Source: CAVPTL01 sp963794415 (GTDB lineage Bacteria; Actinomycetota; Thermoleophilia; Gaiellales; JAICJC01). From it: a DNA stretch of 64,000 bases. Positions within the stretch are counted from its first letter, which is position 1, and each line of letters begins with the position of its first letter. Positions 1-6,583 of the stretch are shown in pieces. Made by a program: the position numbers and the translations under genes. A model generated the notes under the pieces. It was not told the DNA's origin. It made no database searches and saw only the letters and a program-made list of their open reading frames with translations. Where the stretch lies: contig CAWCDI010000001.1 in the NCBI GenBank assembly GCA_963794415.1, positions 1,178,001-1,242,000 on the forward strand. Direction: 5' to 3'.

Positions 1-315
1 GTCTCAGCCATCGCTGCCGGTTTCATGCCGTCAGCGATGCCACGGAATGAATAGTTGCGCCTCGTCACCTGCCGCCTACTACTGAAAGTTCGCTTGTAAC
101 GATCCTCTCAAAGCATTCGTGACCTGTCAAGACCCAGTTATCAGATGAGTCTGCGCCCTGTAACGCCCGGATGCCCAGCACCGTACGGTCAATCGGGAGC
201 CCCTCATGAGCGTACACGCGAAGTACGGGGCAAGCGACCGAACGGTTTAATCGGATTCGTTACGTAATGCCGGGCGAAGAAGATCGCCTCTATCCGGCGC
301 ACCAAACGCTGACCT
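1..315. other. Intergenic, no gene seen
   Basis: No credible reading frame is seen here. The stretch is clearly less GC-rich than the genes that follow and lies downstream of the MFS gene on the minus strand. I see no tRNA fold, strong hairpin or direct repeat. It may hold the end of a transcript or a promoter for a gene to the left of the window. Confidence 0.5.
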
Positions 316-1761
316 TCACGCGCCGGCGCGGTGGTGGTGCAGGCCGAGCTCGGACAGCCGGCCGGTCTGAGGGTGCCGCCCGCCGACGTAGGCGATTGCA
401 ACGACAACTCCGACGAGCGCCAGTCCGGCGTCGAGCAGAAACGCAGCCTGCAGCCCGTCGATCAGCGAGCTCGAGACGACGATGGCCGTGTTCAGGCCGA
501 GCCCCACCGAGCCGCCGGCGATCTGGCACATGTAGACGATGCCGCCGGCGAGGCTCGCCCGCGACGGATCCAGCGCGGTCACCGCCGCGGTGGTGATCGA
601 CGAGTAGAAGAGCCCGCAGCCGATGCCGAGCACCAGCATGCCGGGCACGAGGTCGGGATACCCCCACGAGCTCTCCACGAACGAGAGCAGGAGCATCCCG
701 AGGCCCAGGAGCGCGGCGCCGGCGGACACCACGATCTTCGGCCCGAGCCGCTCGTAGAGGCGCCCGGCCAGGAACGACGTGATCGCGAACGTGCCCATCA
801 TGGGCAGGAGCCCGGCGCCGGACTGGAAGGCGGAGTAGCCGAGCCCGACCGTCATCAGCTGCGGCAGGTAGAGAAGCGACGAGAAGAAGATCGCCGACAT
901 GAGCAGCACCGCGACGCACGCCGCCACGAAGCCGCGGTTTCGCAGCACGTCGGCCGGGATGAGCGCCCGCTCCCCCGCCCGCCGCTCGATCACCGCGAAC
1001 GCGGCCAGCAGCACGGCTGCAGCAGCAAAGAACGCGAGGATCACCGGGTCTGTCCAGCCCGAGTCGGAGCCCTGGTCGAGGGCCAGGAGCAGCGAGACGA
1101 GACCGAGTGAGATCGCGGCCACGCCGAGGTAGTCGAACCGGTGGTCGGTCGAGCGGGCCTCCTCGAGGTGGACGTTCCGCCAGGTGACGTAGCAGGCAAA
1201 CGCTGCCACCGGGAGGTTGAGGAAGAAGATCCAGCGCCAGTCCAGGACGTCGGTGAGAAATCCCCCGAGCAGCGGCCCGATGGCGTTTCCGAGCCCGGCG
1301 GCGCCGAGGATGATCCCGCCCGCGAGGCCCGCCCGGCTGCGCGGCAGGATGGCGAACGTCATCCCGAGGATCGCGGGCCACATGAGCGCTCCCCCGATCC
1401 CCATGACGGCGCGGGCGAAGAGCAGCACCTCGATGTCGGGCGCCGCTCCGCCGAGGAGCGAGAAGGCGGCGAAGATCGCCGCGCCGACGAAGAACATCCG
1501 CCGACGCCCGAACATGTCGGCCAGTCGCCCTCCGGAGACGATCAATACCCCGAACACGAGGGCGTAGCCGTTGATCACCCACTGGCCGGTGGTGACGTCG
1601 ACGTTGAAGTCGCGCTCGATCTGCGGGAGGGCGACGGTGAGCGCTGTGAAGTCGTTGGCGACCACGAGCACGGCAAGCGCCATGGCGATGAGCGCCATGA
1701 TCGTCGCGTGGTCGAGAGCATCCTCACTGCCGGCCACGCCTGCATTCGTGTCCGTCCCCAT
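316..1761 (-). CDS. MFS drug exporter, DHA2 (EmrB/QacA) type
   Basis: A 481-residue polytopic membrane protein, long enough for the 14-helix DHA2 type of proton-driven multidrug efflux pump. Motif A-like GGRLADMFGRRRMF lies after the second helix (near residues 77-90). A motif-C-like glycine-rich stretch (GGIILGAAGLGNAIGPLLGG) lies in helix 5, as in drug/H+ antiporters. The start is ATG with a hydrophilic N-terminus of about 20 residues before helix 1. It is transcribed alone, divergent from the acidic small protein at 1972. Substrate unknown. Confidence 0.93.
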   Translation of the reverse strand: MGTDTNAGVAGSEDALDHATIMALIAMALAVLVVANDFTALTVALPQIERDFNVDVTTGQWVINGYALVFGVLIVSGGRLADMFGRRRMFFVGAAIFAAFSLLGGAAPDIEVLLFARAVMGIGGALMWPAILGMTFAILPRSRAGLAGGIILGAAGLGNAIGPLLGGFLTDVLDWRWIFFLNLPVAAFACYVTWRNVHLEEARSTDHRFDYLGVAAISLGLVSLLLALDQGSDSGWTDPVILAFFAAAAVLLAAFAVIERRAGERALIPADVLRNRGFVAACVAVLLMSAIFFSSLLYLPQLMTVGLGYSAFQSGAGLLPMMGTFAITSFLAGRLYERLGPKIVVSAGAALLGLGMLLLSFVESSWGYPDLVPGMLVLGIGCGLFYSSITTAAVTALDPSRASLAGGIVYMCQIAGGSVGLGLNTAIVVSSSLIDGLQAAFLLDAGLALVGVVVAIAYVGGRHPQTGRLSELGLHHHRAGA

Positions 1762-1885
1762 CTGCCACGGCGATCATACCGCTGGGAATCCGGCGATCGT
1801 CAGGATGCAACCCCCCCGGGAGGAGTCACGAGATCCAACCAAAGCGTCACAACCGTGCGGAAGAGGCCGCGCGACCGTTCGGACT

Positions 1886-1896
1886 GTGCCTGGCAC
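1886..1896. repeat. GTGCC-T-GGCAC palindrome
   Basis: A short palindrome (GTGCCTGGCAC, followed by CG) in the divergent intergenic region between the MFS gene and the acidic protein. The same core, with A in the centre, recurs in the hairpins near 20059 and 28733. It may be a small dispersed palindromic element or a regulator site. Confidence 0.4.
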
Positions 1897-1971
1897 CGTT
1901 CACGGGGGTTGTCGGTGCCGGAAAACGGGTACGAGCGGGCTTCGAGAGTCCTTCTACGAGGCGAGGCAACC

Positions 1972-2340
1972 ATGACTGCGAGTGAAGGCGAAGATCCGGC
2001 CGTGAAGCCCACCGAGCAGCGGGGCGGCACCACCCCCGATGCCGACGAGCGACGCGAGAAGGGCGAGTGGGTGGAGTCGGCAGACGAGGGCGTCGTGCCC
2101 GCCGAGCTCGGCGGGTCGGACGCGCCGCGCGAGATGCTGGACGACGATCCGGAGCTGGGGAGCGAGGTGCTCGGGAGGACCACAGGGTCAGACGAGCCTG
2201 CCACCTCGAGCGGCATCGACCTCCACGCCGGGGACAACGCCGACGCGACGTCCGACGCGGGGCCCGACCTGCAGAAGGATGAGCCCGACCTGAAGGACGT
2301 CGCCGCCGCGAGGATCAGCGCGGACAAGGACTCCGCCTAG
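1972..2340 (+). CDS. Acidic, probably disordered small protein
   Basis: A 122-residue, strongly acidic protein rich in Asp, Glu, Gly, Ser and Thr, with no hydrophobic core, signal peptide or recognisable domain. It is probably intrinsically disordered and cytoplasmic. The ATG follows GAGGCGAGG at suitable distance. The same frame stays open upstream, but that stretch has an unnatural composition, so I start here. The family is not recognised, and it could be a stress- or hydration-related protein. That is a guess from composition only. Confidence 0.6.
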   Translation: MTASEGEDPAVKPTEQRGGTTPDADERREKGEWVESADEGVVPAELGGSDAPREMLDDDPELGSEVLGRTTGSDEPATSSGIDLHAGDNADATSDAGPDLQKDEPDLKDVAAARISADKDSA

Positions 2341-2344
2341 ACCG

Positions 2345-2440
2345 CTACCAGCCGTTGGTCTTGCCGCCCATCACCACGAAGGCGATGAGCGCGAGACCGA
2401 CGAAAATCATGAGAAGGCGGATGCGAGCGCGGCGGGGCAT
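2345..2440 (-). CDS. 31-residue single-helix membrane peptide
   Basis: Encodes MPRRARIRLLMIFVGLALIA followed by FVVMGGKTNGW. A basic N-terminus (three Arg plus one more) leads into one hydrophobic helix of about 17 residues, so it would sit in the membrane with a short C-terminal tail. It lies tail to tail with the acidic protein (stops 5 bases apart). The only ribosome-site candidate is a weak AGG close to the ATG. Function unknown, and it could be a chance frame. Confidence 0.45.
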   Translation of the reverse strand: MPRRARIRLLMIFVGLALIAFVVMGGKTNGW

Positions 2441-2482
2441 ACCTTCACGGTACCCGCCGCGGCCGTCGCGTCAACGTTTCAG

Positions 2483-2488
2483 TAGAGT
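2483..2488 (+). promoter_or_regulatory. -10 box, probable leaderless start
   Basis: TAGAGT lies 8 bases before the GTG of the kelch gene, and there is no Shine-Dalgarno sequence in that gap. The spacing suits transcription starting at or next to the start codon. Confidence 0.4.
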
Positions 2489-2496
2489 CGCTCACC

Positions 2497-3486
2497 GTGC
2501 TGCAATGGCAAACACTCTGCGAGCTTCCGGCCTTTTCGCGGTCGGCGGCGCTCGTCGGTGAAACGCTCTACGTGATCGGCCCGAACAAGCGCGACACCGT
2601 CGCGGTCGACGTCCGAAGCGGCGCCGTGACGCCCATCCCGGCCGGCAAGCACCACAAGCGGACGGCGACGCTGGCAGCGGCCGGCGAGACGCTGCTGCTG
2701 TTCGGGGCCAAGGGAGTCGTGCAGTCCTACGACCGCGCGGCACGGAAGTGGAGCGACGCCGGCAAGCTCCGCCAGCCGATGTTCCGAACGAGCGCCGCCG
2801 CCGTGGGCGACGCGGTCTACCTCGTCGGCGGCCGGGTGCACAGCGAGCGCGGCGCGCGGGCCATGCGCGAGATCGAGCGGTTCGACATCGCGACGGGCAC
2901 CTCGGAGTCGGCAGGGCTCCTGCCGCTCACGCTGAGCGACTGCCAGGTCGCCGTGCGGCCCGCTGACCGGACGATCGACATCATCGGCGGCGCCTGGGTC
3001 GAGGGCAGCTCCATCGTGAGCGAGTCGAAGTCCTCGCCCCAGACCCAGTGGATCAACTTCGATCCCGCGACCCACCGCATGACCGAGCGCGATCCCCTCC
3101 CCCAGCCGGTGGCCGAGGGTGCCGCGGTGTGGGACGGTGACGCGAGCCTCTACCTGGTGGGCGGCGCCGAGCAGCAGGTGCTGGTCTTCAGCCCTGCCTC
3201 GGGGCAGTGGGAGAGCGAGCGGCCGCTTCCCGAGCCCGGCTCGTTCGCCGAGGCCTTCATCGTGGGTGGACAGCTGATCGCCGTCCAGAGCGGATCTGTC
3301 CACGTCGCGCAGCTGGAAGCCCGCAGCGCGCCCCCCACGAACGCACCGTCGCAGGTGAATGCACCGTCGCAGTTCGTTGTGCGGGCGCGCGGTGAGGCCG
3401 GGCCGTTCGCGACGCTCGAGGAGGCCGAGCATGCCGCGCTCGAGTTCCTCCGCGCCGGTCTCTCCGCCGAGATCGAGGAGCGCTAG
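2497..3486 (+). CDS. Kelch/galactose-oxidase-like beta-propeller protein
   Basis: A 329-residue protein without a signal peptide, so probably cytoplasmic. It carries about six kelch-like blade repeats, seen as recurring AAxGxxxYLxGG-type strands (for example AAAVGDAVYLVGGRVHSERG) followed by W-x-x-x-x-P turns. Blades run to about residue 275. A short perfect duplication, NAPSQV then NAPSQ, links the propeller to a helical tail with a LEEAEHAALEFLRAG segment. Kelch propellers bind proteins or ligands; the partner is unknown. Its stop overlaps the convergent small membrane gene by CTAG. Confidence 0.8.
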   Translation: MLQWQTLCELPAFSRSAALVGETLYVIGPNKRDTVAVDVRSGAVTPIPAGKHHKRTATLAAAGETLLLFGAKGVVQSYDRAARKWSDAGKLRQPMFRTSAAAVGDAVYLVGGRVHSERGARAMREIERFDIATGTSESAGLLPLTLSDCQVAVRPADRTIDIIGGAWVEGSSIVSESKSSPQTQWINFDPATHRMTERDPLPQPVAEGAAVWDGDASLYLVGGAEQQVLVFSPASGQWESERPLPEPGSFAEAFIVGGQLIAVQSGSVHVAQLEARSAPPTNAPSQVNAPSQFVVRARGEAGPFATLEEAEHAALEFLRAGLSAEIEER

Positions 3487-3647
3487 CGGCGGTTCTGCTG
3501 CTGCTGGTAGAGCCACGCGCCCAGGCCCGACTGGACGAGGCCGATGCCGCTCAGCACGAGCCCGTAGGTGAGGCTCCACTCGACGATGGCGAGGATGCCG
3601 AGGAAGAGGACGATCCCCCCGAGAACTGCGTTCAGTGAATGCTCCAT
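3483..3647 (-). CDS. 54-residue two-helix membrane protein
   Basis: Encodes a short protein beginning MEHSLNAVLGGIVLFLGILA with two predicted helices (residues about 7-23 and 27-46) and a polar Gln-rich, Arg-Arg tail. The composition is clearly that of a membrane protein rather than a shadow of another frame. Its stop codon overlaps that of the kelch gene tail to tail. Upstream AGGTACGGG could serve as a ribosome site. Function unknown. Confidence 0.6.
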   Translation of the reverse strand: MEHSLNAVLGGIVLFLGILAIVEWSLTYGLVLSGIGLVQSGLGAWLYQQQQNRR

Positions 3648-3732
3648 TGGCTACCCGTACCTCAGGGTACACGCCTCAAACTGCTCGCCGCCTGCCAGTA
3701 ATTGGCGTTTTGCATATCTGAAAGGGACGGAC

Positions 3733-4065
3733 GTGGCCTGCCCCAACTGCGGCGCACACATGATCGGGAAGTACTGCCCCACGTGCCTCTACGAGGCGCG
3801 TGACGAGGACACTCTCGTCGGCGGTCCGGAGACGACCGAGGTGCTTCCCGCCGCACCCGCCGCCCACGACCACCGATCGGACTCGCTGCGCCACACGGTG
3901 GTCGTCATGGGAGCGATCGTCTTCGTCCTCTGCGGTGCCGTGGTGCTCAGCAACATCGTCGATGCCTCCTGGACGCATCAGAACTTCGGCGACACGGCCC
4001 TCTACTTCCTCATCGCGAGCATGTTCGGGCTTTGGTGCATCGGCGTCGCCGTCTCTGACGACTGA
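3733..4065 (+). CDS. Zinc-ribbon membrane protein
   Basis: A 110-residue protein. The N-terminus carries CPNC-x7-YCPTC, a four-cysteine zinc ribbon (residues 3-17). A linker rich in Ala and Pro follows, then two membrane helices (about residues 57-77 and 86-106). The GTG start at 3733 is preceded by AAAGGGA at good distance; the frame continues upstream but loses sense there. Zinc-ribbon plus membrane-anchor proteins of this kind are common in actinobacteria and mostly uncharacterised. Confidence 0.75.
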   Translation: MACPNCGAHMIGKYCPTCLYEARDEDTLVGGPETTEVLPAAPAAHDHRSDSLRHTVVVMGAIVFVLCGAVVLSNIVDASWTHQNFGDTALYFLIASMFGLWCIGVAVSDD

Positions 4066-4077
4066 CCGGGTGGATCG

Positions 4078-4569
4078 TCAGCCCCGGAGGTCGAAGCGCC
4101 AGTCGGTGCAGCGCATGAGGCTCCCCGGCGGGTACTCGAACTCGCACTCGCCCAGGTCGGTGAACCCCAGCTTGCGGCAGAGGGCGTTGGATGCAGCGTT
4201 TTGGACCGAGGGAAACGCGTGCACGAACCGCCGGTCGCCCTCGGCCGCTGCCGCCGCGAGCACGAGCGAGGTGGCTTGCCCGGCGATCCCGCGCCCCTGA
4301 AACTGCGGCAGCACCGACCAACCGGACTCGTACACCTGCTCACCGCGCCACTCCTTGGGCCAGAAGCCGACCGAGCCGACAGCCTCGCCGGACTCCTCGA
4401 TGACGATCCTGAACATGCCCGATCCCGGCTGCTCGTAGCGTTTCTGGCGCGAGTCCAGCTGGGCCGGGCTCTCGGGCCCGCCGAGGTGCTGGGTCATCGC
4501 AGGGTCGCCGAGGAGCGCCTCGAGCAGGGGCCGATCGCCGTCGCCCCAGGGCTCGATCCGGACGGTCAC
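4078..4569 (-). CDS. GNAT family N-acetyltransferase
   Basis: A 163-residue cytoplasmic acetyltransferase of the RimJ/RimL-like type. The acetyl-CoA binding loop (motif A) reads LPQFQGRGIAGQA near residues 88-100, followed by the usual helix and the NALCRKLGF segment of motif B. The GTG start overlaps the stop of the 29-residue frame upstream by GTGA, which suggests translational coupling. The acceptor substrate cannot be told from sequence. Confidence 0.88.
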   Translation of the reverse strand: MTVRIEPWGDGDRPLLEALLGDPAMTQHLGGPESPAQLDSRQKRYEQPGSGMFRIVIEESGEAVGSVGFWPKEWRGEQVYESGWSVLPQFQGRGIAGQATSLVLAAAAAEGDRRFVHAFPSVQNAASNALCRKLGFTDLGECEFEYPPGSLMRCTDWRFDLRG

Positions 4570-4655
4570 TTCGGCGAGTGGCCGCTGAAGAGCGCAGCGC
4601 TAATGCAGACGACCGCTATGCCGAATACGACCACCATGATGACGCTGACCACCAT
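4566..4655 (-). CDS. 29-residue hydrophobic peptide, coupled to GNAT
   Basis: Encodes MVVSVIMVVVFGIAVVCISA followed by ALFSGHSPK, a single membrane helix with a short polar tail. Three things support it: the stop overlaps the GNAT start as GTGA, the composition is cleanly hydrophobic, and TAAGAT sits 6 bases before the ATG as a -10 box for a leaderless transcript. It may act mainly as a leader that sets up translation of the acetyltransferase. Confidence 0.45.
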   Translation of the reverse strand: MVVSVIMVVVFGIAVVCISAALFSGHSPK

Positions 4656-4661
4656 GTCCGT

Positions 4662-4667
4662 ATCTTA
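4662..4667 (-). promoter_or_regulatory. -10 box for leaderless start at 4655
   Basis: On the minus strand, TAAGAT lies 6 bases before the ATG at 4655, with a T-rich stretch just upstream. The spacing fits leaderless transcription of the small peptide and the acetyltransferase behind it. Confidence 0.45.
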
Positions 4668-4854
4668 CAAAAACCCCAAGCAGGGTTTCCCCCACTCACG
4701 GTCGTCGGCGCATTGGAATCCGGTGTGTGCCGATGGGAACGTCTTTGCGTCCGACCGCCGATCCGCATAGAGTCAATGTCGTCCGAGCGTCCGACGTCCC
4801 ACGCGGCCGCACTCACGAGTTGCGACGGTACGTGTACAGGGATGGAGCGTGAAG

Positions 4855-5940
4855 ATGGCTGACCCGAAGTTGGCGATCAAGTTCGCGAGCGGCGGCGCAT
4901 TCCACCGCGAAGTGGATGTGGCGGTCAAGAAGTTGCTGGAGGATCGCGGCCTCGTGCGCCGCGCCTACCTGCTGCTCTGGTTCAAGGCCGCCCTCGTCCT
5001 GACCTGGGCGACGGTGTCCTACCTGGCGCTCCTCTTCTACGTCTCGACGCCGCTCGGGGCGCTCCTCGGGTCGGTCAGCCTCGGCCTGGCGGCAGCCGGC
5101 ATCGGCTTCACGATCATGCACGACGCCAACCATCAGGCATTCGCGCCGCGGCGCTGGATCAACCGCGTCATGGCGCTCTCGCTGGATCTCATCGGCGGCT
5201 CCTCGTACGTGTGGTCGGCAAAGCACCTCGCCCACCACTCCTACACGAACGTCACCGAGCACGATCCCGACATCGACAGCCTGCCGCTGGCCCGGTTCGA
5301 TCCTGCTCAGGAGCGCCGGCCGTGGCACCGCTACCAGCACATCTACATCTGGGGCCTCTACACGATGGTCACCATCCGCTGGCAGTTCATGACGGACTTC
5401 AGCTTCCTCATGAAGGGCCGGGCCGGGCAGATGAAGCTGCGCGCCCCCAAGGGCCAGGCGCTCTGGACGCTCATCGGCGGCAAGACGATCTTCGCCATCT
5501 GGGCCATCGTGATCCCGGTCATCTTCCACCCCGTGCTGTGGGTGGCGGCGGTCTTCATCGCCACGTCGGTGGTGGCCTCGCTCGCCCTCTCGCTGGTCTT
5601 CCAGCTCGCGCACTGCGTCGAGGAGGCCGAGTTCGTCGATCCCGAGCACATCGAGGACGGCCCGCACGCGTGGCAGGTGCATCAGGTCGAGACCACGGTG
5701 GACTTCGCCAAGGGCAACACGCTCCTGCGCTTCTACGCCGGCGGGCTGAACCACCAGATCGAGCACCACCTCTACTCGCGGCTCCCCCACACCCTCTATC
5801 CGCGCATCGCGCCGATCGTGGAGGCTGCAGCCGGGAACCACGGCATCACCTACACCCATCACCCCACGCTGCGCGTCGCGCTTCGCTCGCACGCGCGCTG
5901 GCTGAAGCTGATGGGCACCGTGCCCACCGCGGCGCACTGA
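4855..5940 (+). CDS. Membrane fatty-acid desaturase
   Basis: A 361-residue membrane di-iron desaturase of the front-end/linoleoyl-CoA-type family. The three histidine boxes are present: HDANH (about residue 88), HLAHH (about 124) and HQIEHH (about 302). The last box has the Q-x-x-H-H form typical of front-end desaturases. Four helices flank the boxes. ATG 4855 is preferred over GTG 4849 because GGAG lies 7 bases before the ATG. It would introduce a double bond into membrane acyl chains, with an electron donor encoded elsewhere. It is monocistronic, with a hairpin terminator after it. Confidence 0.9.
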   Translation: MADPKLAIKFASGGAFHREVDVAVKKLLEDRGLVRRAYLLLWFKAALVLTWATVSYLALLFYVSTPLGALLGSVSLGLAAAGIGFTIMHDANHQAFAPRRWINRVMALSLDLIGGSSYVWSAKHLAHHSYTNVTEHDPDIDSLPLARFDPAQERRPWHRYQHIYIWGLYTMVTIRWQFMTDFSFLMKGRAGQMKLRAPKGQALWTLIGGKTIFAIWAIVIPVIFHPVLWVAAVFIATSVVASLALSLVFQLAHCVEEAEFVDPEHIEDGPHAWQVHQVETTVDFAKGNTLLRFYAGGLNHQIEHHLYSRLPHTLYPRIAPIVEAAAGNHGITYTHHPTLRVALRSHARWLKLMGTVPTAAH

Positions 5941-5957
5941 CCTCACGCTGAACGACA

Positions 5958-5992
5958 ACCGGCCGCATGTCCCTGAGGGTCGTGCGGCCGGT
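5958..5992. terminator. Bidirectional hairpin terminator
   Basis: ACCGGCCGCA and TGCGGCCGGT form a perfect 10-bp stem around a 15-base loop, between the convergent desaturase and infA genes. There is no long T run on either side, as is common in GC-rich actinobacteria. Confidence 0.7.
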
Positions 5993-6000
5993 GTGCCGTG

Positions 6001-6222
6001 TTATCTGTAGCGGTACGTGATCCGGCCGCGATCGAGGTCGTATGACGACAGCTCGACCTTTACCCGGTCTCCGAGAGAGATGCGGATGCGATAGCGCCGC
6101 ATCTTGCCGGAGACGTACCCAGTCGTCTGGTGGCCGTTATCGAGTTGAATCCGGAACATGCCGTTGCGGAGCGACTCGGTAATCTCACCTTCCAGCTCGA
6201 CCTTGTCCTCTTTGGCGCTCAT
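6001..6222 (-). CDS. infA: Translation initiation factor IF-1
   Basis: A 73-residue single S1/OB-fold protein that binds the A site of the 30S subunit during initiation. The family signature is clear: GEITESLRNGMFRIQLDNGH, then YVSGKMRRYRIRISLGDRVK and the RGRITYR end. It lies 10 bases behind the cold-shock gene on the same strand, so the two are probably co-transcribed. It is not in the usual rpmJ-rpsM ribosomal context. Actinobacteria normally carry one infA, so this could be the main copy or an extra one. Confidence 0.97.
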   Translation of the reverse strand: MSAKEDKVELEGEITESLRNGMFRIQLDNGHQTTGYVSGKMRRYRIRISLGDRVKVELSSYDLDRGRITYRYR

Positions 6223-6232
6223 GGCGCCTCCA

Positions 6233-6436
6233 TCATGCGAGTGTTACGCCAGTCGCCTCAGGCCCTTTTTGACCCTCGCGCGGCTCGAACGACACCTTCG
6301 CGCCCTCGGGCAAGCTCTTGTAGCCGCTCCCGGAGATTTCGCTGTGGTGGACGAACAGATCCTTCCCGCCCTCATCAGGCTGGATGAAGCCGTAGCCCTT
6401 CTGGTCGTTAAACCATTTCACCGTTCCAGTTGCCAT
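6233..6436 (-). CDS. csp: Cold-shock protein
   Basis: A 67-residue CspA-type OB-fold RNA chaperone. RNP1 is KGYGFI and RNP2 is LFVHH, both intact, with the typical GTVKWFN start. A strong AAGGAAGGGGG ribosome site stands 7 bases before the ATG. It precedes infA by 10 bases, making a csp-infA transcript. Expression may be growth- or cold-linked, but I see no cold-shock leader element beyond a short untranslated region. Confidence 0.96.
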   Translation of the reverse strand: MATGTVKWFNDQKGYGFIQPDEGGKDLFVHHSEISGSGYKSLPEGAKVSFEPREGQKGPEATGVTLA

Positions 6437-6570
6437 GTGACACCCCCTTCCTTGTGCTCACGAACGAGTCAGGAAGGCAAAGCGCGCAACCGTCGAACGT
6501 CCTACTTGGCGCCAGCATAGCAGGGACTTCCCGCCGCCAGACCGCAACCTTTCGCGTACGAGCCCGCCGG

Positions 6571-6576
6571 TAGACT
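6571..6576 (+). promoter_or_regulatory. -10 box of the P-type ATPase gene
   Basis: TAGACT lies 7 bases before the ATG at 6584. The gap GAGGGCG could also act as a weak ribosome site, so this is either a leaderless or very-short-leader promoter. Confidence 0.4.
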
Positions 6577-6583
6577 GAGGGCG

